A DNA stretch of 64,000 bases from JBNNGK01 sp050268245 (GTDB lineage Bacteria; Pseudomonadota; Gammaproteobacteria; Enterobacterales; Enterobacteriaceae): assembly GCF_050268245.1 (NCBI RefSeq), contig NZ_JBNNGK010000016.1, forward strand, positions 29,765 to 93,764, read 5' to 3'. Under the pieces are notes generated by a model. The model was given only the letters and a program-made list of their open reading frames with translations, searched no databases and was not told the DNA's origin. A program made the translations under genes and the position numbers. Below, piece by piece: positions 25,755-37,080 of the stretch (its first letter is position 1; each line of letters starts with the position of its first letter).

Positions 25755-26318
25755 TTACTTGCTGGTTACTGTTTTCGCAGCAGCGGTGATGAGCGGCTCA
25801 AGGTTGTGTAGGCGAATATAACCTAACTGTTGGGGGGTTAAGCCGCTTAAGCGTAATTCAAAGCGCTGTTCGGTTTTTGCCAATAGCGACTCGCTACTGG
25901 TAATTGGCTGCGAAAGTGCACCGGCGCTCAGCAATTTTCCATGCTCGTCCAGTTGTCCCCACTCCACCATCGCGTTGAAGGGGGGCAATGTATTGCTGGA
26001 GAGCGTCCGAATATGCAACATCGCCTGAGTGCCGCTGGCTTCATTCTTCACATGCGTAAGGTACACGCTCAATTCACCGATTTGGCTCTGTAAACGGGCG
26101 GCGGCATTAGCAGCAGGTAAGAGATACACCCCGCTGGTGGAGTTTTGGTTCAATTGATTCTGGCGTTCCAGTGCCGTAGCCTGGTCGGTCAGTGTACCCA
26201 GCATTTGTTTCAACTCAACCACTTGGTTTTGCAGTTTTGGTGCGTCACGATTCTGTGCGCAGCCAGAGAGAAGAACCAAGGCGCCGAATAAGCAAACTTT
26301 ACGATAACTGATTGTCAT
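25755..26318 (-). CDS. yajI: YajI-like lipoprotein (DUF3251)
   Basis: The 187-residue product has a lipoprotein signal peptide, YRKVCLFGALVLLSGC, with a perfect lipobox LSGC and lipidated Cys20. Residue +2 is Ala, so outer-membrane sorting is expected. A short coiled coil follows (LQNQVVELKQMLGTLTDQATALERQNQL). Position next to nrdR on the opposite strand, and the length, match YajI of E. coli, whose function is unknown. Assignment is from context and overall likeness, not from a motif with known function. Confidence 0.75.
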   Translation of the reverse strand: MTISYRKVCLFGALVLLSGCAQNRDAPKLQNQVVELKQMLGTLTDQATALERQNQLNQNSTSGVYLLPAANAAARLQSQIGELSVYLTHVKNEASGTQAMLHIRTLSSNTLPPFNAMVEWGQLDEHGKLLSAGALSQPITSSESLLAKTEQRFELRLSGLTPQQLGYIRLHNLEPLITAAAKTVTSK

Positions 26319-26516
26319 GGCGGCAATTTCCTATTCAATAGCTCCTGCTATCAGCTTAGTCTTAATCACCGGGAAAGTCATGCGAAGCGGCAGTGAACGT
26401 CACCACGGTACGGCTTAACGTGGAGCCGTTTCGCAACAAATGCCCCATGTCCTTTGTTGTGGCGAAACTTCGGGGTAAACTATTCTTATCTATAAGAACG
26501 CTTTTCAGGACGTGTT

Positions 26517-26966
26517 ATGCATTGCCCTTTTTGCGCTGCTGTTGATACCAAAGTCATTGATTCTCGTTTGGTAGGGGATGGCTCACAGGTACGCCGCCGT
26601 CGCCAGTGTCTAGTTTGTAACGAACGCTTTACCACTTTTGAGGTGGCGGAACTGGTGATGCCCCGCGTAATCAAAAGTGATGAAGTACGCGAACCTTTCA
26701 ATGAAGATAAACTACGCCGCGGCATGTTGAAAGCGTTGGAAAAGCGTCCGGTCAGTTCCGATGATGTTGAAAACGCGATTAATCATATTAAATCTCAACT
26801 GCGCGCGACTGGCGAACGTGAAGTGCCGACAAAAATGGTTGGTAACTTGGTGATGGACGCATTGAAGAAACTGGATAAGGTGGCCTATATCCGCTTTGCT
26901 TCGGTCTATCGCAGTTTTGAAGATATCCGTGAGTTCGGTGAAGAGATCGCCAAACTACAGGACTGA
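26517..26966 (+). CDS. nrdR: NrdR, ribonucleotide reductase repressor
   Basis: NrdR represses ribonucleotide reductase operons depending on the nucleotide bound. The 149-residue protein has a zinc ribbon (Cys3, Cys6, Cys31, Cys34), the RRRRQC stretch that contacts DNA, and an ATP-cone domain (VIKSDEVREPFNEDKLRRGM). It is the first gene of the conserved nrdR-ribD-ribE-nusB-thiL-pgpA run; ribD starts 11 bases after its stop. Confidence 0.98.
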   Translation: MHCPFCAAVDTKVIDSRLVGDGSQVRRRRQCLVCNERFTTFEVAELVMPRVIKSDEVREPFNEDKLRRGMLKALEKRPVSSDDVENAINHIKSQLRATGEREVPTKMVGNLVMDALKKLDKVAYIRFASVYRSFEDIREFGEEIAKLQD

Positions 26967-26977
26967 CAGGATTGCTG

Positions 26978-28087
26978 ATGTATAACGACGAATTTTACAT
27001 GGCGCGGGCATTTGAATTGGCGCGACTAGGGCGCTTTACCACGGCACCCAATCCAAATGTTGGTTGCGTCATTGTACGCGACGGCAAGATTGTCGGTGAA
27101 GGTTTTCATTTACGTGCCGGTGAAGCACATGCCGAAGTGCATGCATTGCGAATGGCCGGGGAGCTGGCGCAGGGCGCTACGGCTTATGTCACGTTGGAAC
27201 CTTGTAGCCATCACGGGCGTACCCCGCCTTGTGCTGATGCACTGATCAAGGCGGGGGTGAGCCGCGTCGTAGCTGCAATGCAGGATCCTAATCCTCAGGT
27301 TGCCGGCCGAGGGCTGTATAAACTGCAACAATCAGGTATTGAGGTGCGGCATGGCCTGATGCTGGCCGAGGCCGAAGCGGTTAACCTGGGGTTCCTCAAG
27401 CGTATGCGTACCGGTTTTCCCTATGTGCAGCTTAAGTTGGGGGCGTCGCTTGATGGGCGCACGGCGATGGCTTCAGGAGAAAGCCAGTGGATTACTTCTC
27501 CGCAGGCGCGGCAGGACGTGCAGCGTTTGCGTGCTGAAAGCGCGGCGATTCTTAGCACCAGTGCTACCGTGTTGGCTGATAACCCATCGTTGACCGTACG
27601 TTGGGATGAGTTGGATGCTGAAACTCAGCGCATTTACCCACGTGAAAACCTGCGTCAACCTTTGCGCATCATTTTGGACAGTCATAATCGCGTTACTCAG
27701 CAGCACAAGGTTATTCAGCAGCCCGGCGCGACTTGGCTGGCGCGTTTGCAGCCTGACGATCAGGCGTGGCCAACGGGCGTTGAACAGATCCCGTTTCCGG
27801 CACACGGTGGCGGTATCGATCTGGTCGTCATGATGATGCAACTGGCAAAACGGCAGGTAAATGCCATCTGGGTAGAGGCTGGTGCTCGCTTGGCGGGGGC
27901 GTTACTCCAAGCCGGTTTGGTTGATGAGCTTATTTTATATATCGCGCCGAAGTTGCTAGGGGATAATGCGCGCGGGCTTTGCCATTTGCCGGGGTTAGAG
28001 CAACTGGTTGATGCGCCCGAGTTTGTGTTTAGCGACGTGCGGCAAATTGGCCCCGATTTGCGCCTGCTGCTGCGGGCGAAACATTGA
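26978..28087 (+). CDS. ribD: RibD, riboflavin deaminase/reductase
   Basis: This bifunctional enzyme carries out the deamination and side-chain reduction steps of riboflavin synthesis. The 369-residue protein has an N-terminal zinc deaminase domain with His51 and Glu53 (HAEVH), Cys76 (EPCSHHG) and Cys85 (TPPC). The C-terminal reductase domain runs from KLGASLDGRTA to WVEAGARLAGALLQAGLVDEL. The ATG at 26978 has AGGA upstream and fits the family; an in-frame TTG at 26972 is less likely. No FMN riboswitch is visible here. Confidence 0.97.
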   Translation: MYNDEFYMARAFELARLGRFTTAPNPNVGCVIVRDGKIVGEGFHLRAGEAHAEVHALRMAGELAQGATAYVTLEPCSHHGRTPPCADALIKAGVSRVVAAMQDPNPQVAGRGLYKLQQSGIEVRHGLMLAEAEAVNLGFLKRMRTGFPYVQLKLGASLDGRTAMASGESQWITSPQARQDVQRLRAESAAILSTSATVLADNPSLTVRWDELDAETQRIYPRENLRQPLRIILDSHNRVTQQHKVIQQPGATWLARLQPDDQAWPTGVEQIPFPAHGGGIDLVVMMMQLAKRQVNAIWVEAGARLAGALLQAGLVDELILYIAPKLLGDNARGLCHLPGLEQLVDAPEFVFSDVRQIGPDLRLLLRAKH

Positions 28088-28205
28088 ATGTAACGCCAGC
28101 GTGCCGGTTCTCTTTGCGTTTTACAAAACCGCCGCGCAGGCATGCAAAGAATATGATAGAATCCGCCCCCCTGCGGGGTATTGAACCCATTTTTAAGGAA
28201 AGCCC

Positions 28206-28676
28206 ATGAAAGTTATCGAAGGTGTTGTTGCTACTCCTAAAGCCCGTGTGGCGATCGCAATTGCACGTTTTAACAATTTCATCAACGACAGCCTGCTGGA
28301 AGGTGCGATCGACGCGCTGAAACGTATTGGCCAGGTTGCTGATGACAACATCACCGTTGTCTGGGTACCTGGCGCTTATGAGCTGCCGCTGACTGCTCGC
28401 GTGCTGGCCAATAGCGGCAAGTATGATGCAGTTATCGCGCTGGGCACCGTGATCCGTGGGGGCACCGCGCACTTCGAATATGTGGCGGGCGAAGCCAGCT
28501 CCGGCTTGGGCAGTGTTTCTCTGAACACTGAAATCCCGGTTGCCTTTGGCGTACTGACCACCGAGAGCATTGAACAAGCGATCGAGCGTGCCGGCACCAA
28601 AGCGGGCAACAAAGGCGCAGAAGCTGCTCTGACCGCACTTGAAATGATTAATGTTATCAAAGCTATTAAAGCCTGA
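28206..28676 (+). CDS. ribE: Lumazine synthase (RibE/RibH)
   Basis: The enzyme condenses the RibD product with 3,4-dihydroxy-2-butanone 4-phosphate to give 6,7-dimethyl-8-ribityllumazine, usually as a 60-subunit shell. The 156-residue sequence shows ARFNNFIND, VPGAYELPLTA, ALGTVIRGGTAHFEYV and FGVLTTES, all active-site segments. AAGGA precedes the ATG. It is separated from ribD by 118 bases and followed closely by nusB. Confidence 0.98.
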   Translation: MKVIEGVVATPKARVAIAIARFNNFINDSLLEGAIDALKRIGQVADDNITVVWVPGAYELPLTARVLANSGKYDAVIALGTVIRGGTAHFEYVAGEASSGLGSVSLNTEIPVAFGVLTTESIEQAIERAGTKAGNKGAEAALTALEMINVIKAIKA

Positions 28677-28696
28677 ATTTAGTTAAGGGGAATTCC

Positions 28697-29113
28697 GTGA
28701 AACCTGCTGCTCGTCGCCGCGCTCGTGAGTGTGCTGTTCAAGCGCTTTACTCTTGGCAGTTGTCAAAAAATGACATTGCCGATGTTGAATTACAGTTCCT
28801 GACGGAGCAGGATGTCAAAGATGTCGACATCGCCTATTTTCGCGAGCTTCTGTCCGGTGTGGCAGTGAATGCAGGTACGCTGGATGCGCTCATGGCACCG
28901 TTCCTGTCTCGTCAGCTTGAGGAGTTAGGCCAGGTGGAGAAAGCCGTTCTGCGCATTGCCTTGTTTGAGCTGAAAATGCGTGAGGACGTCCCTTATAAAG
29001 TGGCGATCAACGAAGCGATCGAACTGGCTAAAACCTTCGGTGCAGAAGATAGCCATAAGTTTGTGAATGGTGTGTTGGATAAAGCAGCACCGGGCATCCG
29101 CAAGAAAAGATAA
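28697..29113 (+). CDS. nusB: NusB, transcription antitermination factor
   Basis: NusB binds boxA RNA together with ribosomal protein S10 (NusE) in rRNA antitermination. The 138-residue protein starts with GTG at 28697 after AAGGGG. It carries the all-helical NusB signature: RRRARECAVQALYSWQ, RQLEELGQVEKAVLRIALFEL and VAINEAIELAKTFGAEDSHKFVNGVLDK. It sits 20 bases behind ribE. Confidence 0.98.
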   Translation: MKPAARRRARECAVQALYSWQLSKNDIADVELQFLTEQDVKDVDIAYFRELLSGVAVNAGTLDALMAPFLSRQLEELGQVEKAVLRIALFELKMREDVPYKVAINEAIELAKTFGAEDSHKFVNGVLDKAAPGIRKKR

Positions 29114-29115
29114 AT

Positions 29116-29141
29116 TTTAAGGCCGGTTTACCGGCCTTAAA
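29116..29141 (+). terminator. Hairpin between nusB and thiL
   Basis: TTTAAGGCCGG and CCGGCCTTAAA form an 11-bp stem with a TTTA loop. The T-tract after it is poor (TTCGTTTATT), so it may attenuate rather than stop transcription. Confidence 0.55.
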
Positions 29142-29163
29142 TTCGTTTATTGGAAGATCAACC

Positions 29164-30141
29164 ATGGCATGCGGCGAATTTGACCTCATTGCCCGCTATT
29201 TTGACCGGTTTAAGCGTCTGCGCCGGGACGTACAGTTGGGCATTGGAGATGACTGCGCACTCCTGACAGTGGCAGAAAAACAGCTTTTGGCTGTCAGTAC
29301 CGACACCCTGGTTTCGGGCATTCACTTCTTGCCGGATATTGATCCGGCCGATCTCGGTTACAAAGCATTAGCGGTAAATCTCAGCGACCTGGCGGCTATG
29401 GGCGCCGATCCTGCGTGGCTTTCGCTGGCGTTAACCTTACCCGAGGTTGATGAAGACTGGCTGAAAGCGTTTAGCGATAGCCTGTTTGAACTCCTCAATT
29501 ATTACGGCATGCAGCTGATTGGCGGTGATACCACTCGCGGCCCGCTTAGTATGACGTTAACCATTAACGGATTGGTGCCAGCCGGGCGTGCATTACGGCG
29601 TGATGGTGCGCACGTTGGCGATTGGATTTACGTGACCGGGACGCTGGGTGACAGTGCTGCTGGGTTGGCTATTTTGCAAAACTGCTTAATGGTGACTGAT
29701 ACCGCCGTAAGTGAATATTTAATTGGGCGCCATTTACGGCCGCAACCGCGCGTGTTGCAGGGGCAGGCCCTGCGCGATTTGGCCAGTGCGGCGATCGACA
29801 TCTCCGATGGTTTGATTTCCGATCTGCAACATCTGTTGAAAGCCAGTGAATGTGGCGCGCGTATCGATTTGGACGAATTGCCGATGTCACAGGCGTTGAC
29901 TAGCCACACCGACGCCGATCAGGCGTTACGTTGGGCGCTGACCGGCGGGGAGGATTACGAGTTGTGCTTCACCGTGCCGGAAATAAACCGTGGAGCGCTG
30001 GAAGTCGCGTTAAGTCACTTGGGTGCAGATTATACCTGTATCGGTCAGATTGGTCCGCTTTCTGAAGGTGTGAAGTTCTTCCGCGAAAACGAAGCGATTG
30101 TGCTGCCGTGGACCGGTTTTGATCATTTTGGCGTGAAATAA
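29164..30141 (+). CDS. thiL: ThiL, thiamine-monophosphate kinase
   Basis: ThiL phosphorylates thiamine monophosphate to the active cofactor thiamine diphosphate. The 325-residue protein begins MACGEFDLIARYFDR. It has the metal and ATP motifs GIGDDCALL, VSTDTLVSGIHF, NLSDLAAMGADP, GGDTTRGP and AIDISDGLISDL. pgpA follows after 8 bases. Its product is used by Dxs, encoded next on the opposite strand. Confidence 0.97.
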   Translation: MACGEFDLIARYFDRFKRLRRDVQLGIGDDCALLTVAEKQLLAVSTDTLVSGIHFLPDIDPADLGYKALAVNLSDLAAMGADPAWLSLALTLPEVDEDWLKAFSDSLFELLNYYGMQLIGGDTTRGPLSMTLTINGLVPAGRALRRDGAHVGDWIYVTGTLGDSAAGLAILQNCLMVTDTAVSEYLIGRHLRPQPRVLQGQALRDLASAAIDISDGLISDLQHLLKASECGARIDLDELPMSQALTSHTDADQALRWALTGGEDYELCFTVPEINRGALEVALSHLGADYTCIGQIGPLSEGVKFFRENEAIVLPWTGFDHFGVK

Positions 30142-30149
30142 GGGACAAC

Positions 30150-30644
30150 ATGGATGAAGCAAAACGCCGCTTGCGCTTAAGCAATCCGTGGCATTTATTG
30201 GCGACCGGTTTTGGTAGTGGATTATCGCCGGTCATGCCGGGTACCGTCGGCTCGTTGGCGGCAATCCCATTCTGGTTGCTCCTGATCCAACTGCCGTGGC
30301 AGCTCTATTCGTTGTTAGTGATGTTTAGCATTTGTATCGGCGTTTATTTATGTCATCAGACCGCGAAAGACATGCGTGTGCACGATCATGGCAGTATTGT
30401 CTGGGACGAGTTTGTCGGTATGTGGATCACGCTGATGGCGCTGCCGGTTAATGATTGGCGCTGGGTTGCGGGAGGGTTTGTGGTTTTCCGTATTCTGGAT
30501 ATTTGGAAGCCGTGGCCAATTCGCTGGTTTGATCGTAACGTTCATGGCGGCATGGGGATCATGGTGGATGACATCGTGGCCGGGGTGTTTGCTGCCGGTA
30601 TCATCTATATGATCGGCCATCACTGGCCGATTGGGCTGTTCTGA
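30150..30644 (+). CDS. pgpA: PgpA, phosphatidylglycerophosphatase A
   Basis: This inner-membrane enzyme dephosphorylates phosphatidylglycerol phosphate. The 164-residue protein shows NPWHLLATGFGSGLSPVMPGTVGS, the acidic motif IVWDEFVGMW, DIWKPWPIRWFD and GGMGIMVDDIVAG, with about four hydrophobic segments. It is the last gene of the nrdR-pgpA run and converges on dxs. Confidence 0.97.
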   Translation: MDEAKRRLRLSNPWHLLATGFGSGLSPVMPGTVGSLAAIPFWLLLIQLPWQLYSLLVMFSICIGVYLCHQTAKDMRVHDHGSIVWDEFVGMWITLMALPVNDWRWVAGGFVVFRILDIWKPWPIRWFDRNVHGGMGIMVDDIVAGVFAAGIIYMIGHHWPIGLF

Positions 30645-30653
30645 CGATAGTAT

Positions 30654-30688
30654 AACGGGGCTTTTAGCGGCCCCGTTTGTCTATTTGT
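30654..30688. terminator. Terminator between pgpA and dxs
   Basis: The 8-bp stem AACGGGGC / GCCCCGTT with an 8-base loop is followed on the plus strand by the T-rich TTTGTCTATTTGT. It probably serves pgpA. Confidence 0.65.
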
Positions 30689-30716
30689 CTGTGGAGCCGA
30701 TAAAAGCCTAACCGGG

Positions 30717-32582
<1,866 letters not shown>

Positions 32583-32667
32583 TCGATACTCATATCAGAG
32601 GTATGCCATCAATTTGCAATAGCCGCTATCGCGTTGCCATTGCCATCAATAGCGATAACGTCACACG

Positions 32668-33570
32668 TTAATTATCGCGTTCAATAATGAAACTGGCTAA
32701 TGCCCGTAATGGCGCGGTATTGTAAGATTGTGCGGCTAACGTATCCAGGGCGGCTAAAGCTTCCTGATACAAATCCCAGGCTTTGGCTTTCGCGTTGTCG
32801 AGGCCGAGCAACGCCGGATATGTGCTCTTGCCGTGTTGCTGGTCGGCACCCTGGCGTTTTCCTATTTTGGCAGTTTCGCCGATGATGTCGAGAATGTCAT
32901 CCTGAACCTGAAAAGCCAGACCAATCGCGTCAGCATAACGGTCAAGCTGTGGTAATGCAGCCCTGCCGGGCTCACCCGCAGCCAGCGCGCCTAAGCGAAC
33001 GGCGGCGCGAATCAACGCACCGGTTTTAAGGCGGTGAATCTGCTCTAACGCTTCCAGATTAATCTGACGTTCCTCGGCCTCCAGATCTAAAGCCTGCCCT
33101 CCGCACATGCCTGACACGCCGCTGGCGGTGGCCAGCTCCGATACCATTGCCAGCCGGTCGCGTAATGTTACATCAGGCATGTCGGCATCAGCCAGAATCG
33201 AGAACGCCAGTGTTTGCAGTGCATCACCAGCGAGAATGGCATTGGATTCGCCAAATTTAATATGGCAGGTCGGTTGACCACGGCGAAGGTCATCATTGTC
33301 CATCGCGGGTAAATCATCGTGAATCAGCGAATAGGCGTGAATACATTCTACGGCGGCGGCGGGGGCATCCAAATTGTTGAGCGATAGACCAAACATTTCG
33401 CCGGTAGCGTAAACCAGAAACGGACGCAGGCGTTTACCGCCTAACAGCGCCCCGTGGCGCATGGCTGCGACCATGCCGCCCTCATTGAAAGGCAGCGGCG
33501 CAAGGAAACCCATCAACGCATCATCGGCGCGCAGGCGATAACTCTGTAACTGGCTAGTAAAGTCAGACAT
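32668..33570 (-). CDS. ispA: IspA, farnesyl diphosphate synthase
   Basis: IspA condenses DMAPP/IPP to geranyl and then farnesyl diphosphate. The 300-residue protein has both aspartate-rich motifs: LIHDDLPAMDNDDLRRG and FQVQDDILD. GGKRLRPFLVY and CGGQALDLEAE are also present. The ATG at 33570 is used; a TTG one codon earlier is possible. Six bases separate it from the xseB stop. Confidence 0.97.
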   Translation of the reverse strand: MSDFTSQLQSYRLRADDALMGFLAPLPFNEGGMVAAMRHGALLGGKRLRPFLVYATGEMFGLSLNNLDAPAAAVECIHAYSLIHDDLPAMDNDDLRRGQPTCHIKFGESNAILAGDALQTLAFSILADADMPDVTLRDRLAMVSELATASGVSGMCGGQALDLEAEERQINLEALEQIHRLKTGALIRAAVRLGALAAGEPGRAALPQLDRYADAIGLAFQVQDDILDIIGETAKIGKRQGADQQHGKSTYPALLGLDNAKAKAWDLYQEALAALDTLAAQSYNTAPLRALASFIIERDN

Positions 33571-33576
33571 CAATAA

Positions 33577-33840
33577 TTACTCGGCATCTGGAGTAAAAGG
33601 CGCCAATGCGGCATCATCGTCGCTATCACTCAGTAAAATCTGTACGCGCTGTTCTGCTTGCTGCAATTTTTGCTGGCCCTGACGCGCGAGCTGTACGCCG
33701 CGTTCGAATTCATTCAGCGCGTCTTCCAGTGGCAACTCCCCGGACTCAAGACGAGTAACGATGCTTTCCAACTCGGTGAGGGCGTGTTCAAAGCTGACGT
33801 TTTGCTCTGGACTGTCTGATTGTGCAGGTTTTTTCGGCAT
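33577..33840 (-). CDS. xseB: XseB, exonuclease VII small subunit
   Basis: XseB is the small regulatory subunit that coats the coiled coil of XseA in exonuclease VII. The 87 residues contain FEHALTELESIVTRLESGELPLEDALNEFERGVQLARQGQQKLQQAEQRVQIL, the whole two-helix hairpin of the family. It is first in the xseB-ispA-dxs run and divergent from thiI. Confidence 0.98.
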   Translation of the reverse strand: MPKKPAQSDSPEQNVSFEHALTELESIVTRLESGELPLEDALNEFERGVQLARQGQQKLQQAEQRVQILLSDSDDDAALAPFTPDAE

Positions 33841-34000
33841 AATTTTCTTTTTACATCATCATGTGAACAGTGGGGCCAGAGCCTATCCTAGCGGATCTTG
33901 ATTAGTAAATCATGGCGCGTGCCTGCGGTTTTGTGCGCAGAGGCCTACCAGATAGTGATATACTCCGCACCGTTTATTTTATCTGACCATAAAGACCGCC

Positions 34001-35449
34001 ATGAAGTTTATCATTAAATTGTTCCCGGAAATCACCATCAAGAGTCAATCTGTGCGCTTGCGCTTTATAAAGATTTTGACCACCAACATCCGCAATGTCT
34101 TGAAGCAGTATGATGAAACCTTGGCGGTCGTTCGTCATTGGGACTTCATCGAAGTCCGCGCGAAAGATGAAAATCAACGCCCGGTGATTGCGGATGCGTT
34201 GACGCGTATTCCGGGTATTCATCATATCTTAGAGGTAGAAGATCGCGATTATACCGATATTCACCATATTTTTGAGCAAACGCTGGAAACTTATCGCGAT
34301 CGGTTAGTCGGCAAGACCTTTTGTGTCCGCGTGAAGCGCCGGGGCAAACAGGATTTCAGCTCCCAGGACGTTGAACGTTATGTCGGTGGTGGCCTGAATC
34401 AGCATATTGAGAGTGCGCGGGTTAACCTGACTCAGCCGCAGGTGACGGTCAATCTCGAAATTGAAGACGATAAGCTGATGCTGGTCAAGGCGCGTCGTGA
34501 GGGCATCGGCGGCTATCCGATCGGTACGCAAGAGGATGTTATGTCTCTGATTTCCGGTGGTTTTGACTCCGGCGTTTCCAGCTATATGCTGATGCGTCGT
34601 GGTTGCCGGGTGCATTATTGCTTCTTCAATCTGGGCGGTTCGGCGCACGAAATAGGCGTTAAACAAGTGGCGCATTATTTGTGGAACCGTTTCGGCAGTT
34701 CGCACAAAGTACGTTTTGTGGCGATTGATTTCGAGCCGGTGGTCGGTGAGATTTTGGAAAAGGTCGATGATGGCCAAATGGGCGTGGTATTAAAGCGTAT
34801 GATGGTGCGCGCCGCGTCGCAGGTGGCAGAACGCTACGGTGTGCAGGCATTGGTCACCGGTGAAGCATTGGGCCAGGTCTCCAGCCAGACGTTAACTAAC
34901 CTGCGTTTAATTGATAATGCCTCCGATACGTTGATTTTGCGTCCGCTGATTTCGCACGATAAAGAGCATATCATTAACGTTGCGCGTCAAATCGGTACCG
35001 AGGACTTCGCTAAAACCATGCCGGAATATTGTGGTGTGATTTCTAAAAATCCGACGGTCAAAGCGGTGAAAGAGAAAGTCGAGGAAGAAGAAGGGCATTT
35101 CGATTTTGACATCCTTGACCGCGTCGTCCGTGAAGCCAAGAACGTCGATATCCGTACCATCGCCAGTGAGATGCAAGAGCAGGTAACGGAAGTTGAAACC
35201 GTGGCGGCATTTGGCGCGGATGAGGTCATTTTGGATATTCGCGCGATTGACGAGCAGGATGACAAGCCGCTACAGCTGGAGCAAGTGCAAGTAACATCAT
35301 TGCCATTTTATAAATTGAGCAGCCAGTTTGCCGATTTGGATCAGAGCAAAACCTATTTGCTGTACTGTGAGCGTGGCGTAATGAGCCGTTTGCAGGCGTT
35401 GTATCTGATTGAGCAGGGTTACAGCAATATCAAAGTTTACCGCCCTTAA
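34001..35449 (+). CDS. thiI: ThiI, tRNA 4-thiouridine synthetase
   Basis: ThiI makes 4-thiouridine at tRNA position 8 and helps sulfur transfer to thiamine. The 482-residue protein has an N-terminal ferredoxin-like and THUMP region and the PP-loop SGGFDSG. A C-terminal rhodanese domain carries the persulfide Cys456 (LLYCERGVMSRLQAL). The full length, including the rhodanese domain, matches the E. coli type. Confidence 0.98.
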   Translation: MKFIIKLFPEITIKSQSVRLRFIKILTTNIRNVLKQYDETLAVVRHWDFIEVRAKDENQRPVIADALTRIPGIHHILEVEDRDYTDIHHIFEQTLETYRDRLVGKTFCVRVKRRGKQDFSSQDVERYVGGGLNQHIESARVNLTQPQVTVNLEIEDDKLMLVKARREGIGGYPIGTQEDVMSLISGGFDSGVSSYMLMRRGCRVHYCFFNLGGSAHEIGVKQVAHYLWNRFGSSHKVRFVAIDFEPVVGEILEKVDDGQMGVVLKRMMVRAASQVAERYGVQALVTGEALGQVSSQTLTNLRLIDNASDTLILRPLISHDKEHIINVARQIGTEDFAKTMPEYCGVISKNPTVKAVKEKVEEEEGHFDFDILDRVVREAKNVDIRTIASEMQEQVTEVETVAAFGADEVILDIRAIDEQDDKPLQLEQVQVTSLPFYKLSSQFADLDQSKTYLLYCERGVMSRLQALYLIEQGYSNIKVYRP

Positions 35450-35534
35450 TTCCCCAGCGTTATTAGTGACTGACGTGCACCCCGGCCACTGAGTTGTATG
35501 AGTCGCCGGGGGCACCGTTGCTGTCGCGCTGAGA

Positions 35535-35568
35535 GGCAATACCGATGGAAAATGTTTGCGGTATTGCC
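35535..35568. terminator. Inverted repeat between thiI and yajL
   Basis: The perfect 10-bp stem GGCAATACCG / CGGTATTGCC with a 14-base loop lies between convergent genes. No strong T-run is seen. Confidence 0.5.
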
Positions 35569-35615
35569 CTCATTAATCGCCGCAATGTTATTGCTTAAGG
35601 CGGGTAAGGTGCTAT

Positions 35616-36206
35616 TCAATCGCGGAAATCGTACATTCCCGGAATTAACACCAATTGTGAGGCCACTTCGGCCGCTTTGGCTTTCCCCAGCAGTAAATCG
35701 ATCAATTTCAGGCTAAACTCCATCGCGGTACCCGGCCCTTGGCTGGTCAGCAACTTTACTCGCGCGTCGTAAGCTACGCGGCGATCCATCCATTTATCCT
35801 GTGGGATCTGCTGTTTGAGATCGGGAAATCCGGTCATGTTGCCAATCGGGAATAAATCATGATGTTGCAGTACCAGCGCCGGAGCGGCACAGATGGCTGC
35901 GACATATTTGCCCTGTAAATGCATTTGACGAACCTTTTCAACCAGCAGTGGGCTATCACGAAAGCACTCCGCGCCTTTCATGCCACCGGGCAGTACAATG
36001 GCATCGAACGGCTCATCGACGATCGCTACCAATGGCGCATCTGCCAGCAATTTCACGCCGCGTGAACAGACGATGGTCAGATCGCCGTCGCTGGCAACGC
36101 TGGCGGTGGTGACGCGAATACCCGCTCGTACCAAGAGATCGATAGCGGTGACGGCTTCGGTTTCTTCACTACCAGGCGCGAGGCAAACTAACACCGATAC
36201 GTTCAT
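35616..36206 (-). CDS. yajL: YajL, DJ-1/PfpI-family protein
   Basis: YajL is the E. coli relative of DJ-1 and protects proteins under oxidative or carbonyl stress; deglycase activity has been proposed and disputed. The 196-residue protein has the nucleophile elbow VAAICAAPAL with Cys106, the glutamate in LAPGSEETE, and LPGGMKGAECFRDS. The ATG at 36206 has AGGA eight bases upstream. It overlaps the panE 3' end by 38 bases, as in E. coli. Confidence 0.96.
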   Translation of the reverse strand: MNVSVLVCLAPGSEETEAVTAIDLLVRAGIRVTTASVASDGDLTIVCSRGVKLLADAPLVAIVDEPFDAIVLPGGMKGAECFRDSPLLVEKVRQMHLQGKYVAAICAAPALVLQHHDLFPIGNMTGFPDLKQQIPQDKWMDRRVAYDARVKLLTSQGPGTAMEFSLKLIDLLLGKAKAAEVASQLVLIPGMYDFRD

Positions 36207-37080
36207 AATCACTTTCCTTTCGCTTAATCAAATCGAACAACCGGGCATTTTCCGGTAACACCAGGCCGTGACTGCGCGCCCGGCGCAGTAGGTAACCGGT
36301 AATATAGTCGATCTCGGTATGCCGTTGGGCACGAATATCCTGTAACATCGACGAGATGTTATTTTCTGTACTCTCAATGACCTGCATGACGTAAGTCATC
36401 ACGCTGTCAACGGCGGTATGGTGGCCTTCCCTTTCCATCACGCTGGAAACTTCCCGGCAAATCGTCTCGATTTGTGTCCGATGCTGCCGCAAATCGCCGT
36501 TACGGCAATCGTACAATGCGCTTAATGGATTAATGACACAGTTGACCGCCAGTTTTTGCCAGTTAGCCGCAGCAATGTCATTGTGCCAGGCTACATCTGG
36601 CAGCGCCTGATGTAGCACCTCCGCCAAATGACTGAGCGGGGTGGCTGCCGGGCTGGTGGGGCCGATATGGGTAATCCCCTTGGCGACATGAATTATCGTA
36701 TTGCCGTCACGACGTGCGGCGTGGGTGGTTGTGCCTTGCAGTAGCGGCCGATCGGTAGCCGGCAGTTCTTCTTGCGTTCCCATGCCGTTGTGCAACAGCA
36801 GAATCGCACAGTGTGGATTGAGCTTGGGGAGCAGCGCACTGACGGCACCAGAAACCTGCCAGGCTTTCAACGTCACCAACAGCAATGCGCTCTGGCTCAG
36901 GTGTTCAGGATCGTTAGCGGGTAAGTTCTGGTTGAAAGCCTGACCCTCCGCGTCGATGACGTTGACGGCACAAAATGGTTGCGGAACGCGTAGCCATCCT
37001 TGTACATCATGGCCTTGCTGATAAAGCCGCGATAGCCACAGTTGCCCCAGCGCACCGCAACCAAGAATCGTTATTTTCAT
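36169..37080 (-). CDS. panE: PanE, ketopantoate reductase
   Basis: PanE reduces 2-dehydropantoate to pantoate with NADPH in pantothenate synthesis. The 303-residue protein starts MKITILGCGALGQLWL with the Rossmann motif GxGxxG. It has HNGMG, and catalytic Lys176 lies in NWQKLAVNCVINPLSAL. The ATG at 37080 has AAGGAGG upstream and fits the family; an in-frame start at 37113 does not. Its end overlaps yajL. Confidence 0.97.
   Translation of the reverse strand: MKITILGCGALGQLWLSRLYQQGHDVQGWLRVPQPFCAVNVIDAEGQAFNQNLPANDPEHLSQSALLLVTLKAWQVSGAVSALLPKLNPHCAILLLHNGMGTQEELPATDRPLLQGTTTHAARRDGNTIIHVAKGITHIGPTSPAATPLSHLAEVLHQALPDVAWHNDIAAANWQKLAVNCVINPLSALYDCRNGDLRQHRTQIETICREVSSVMEREGHHTAVDSVMTYVMQVIESTENNISSMLQDIRAQRHTEIDYITGYLLRRARSHGLVLPENARLFDLIKRKESDYERIGVSLPRAW

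Noticed and set aside
28088..28205. FMN riboswitch before ribE or ribD
   Set aside because: None of the conserved RFN element helices can be recognised; in related species the element precedes ribB instead.
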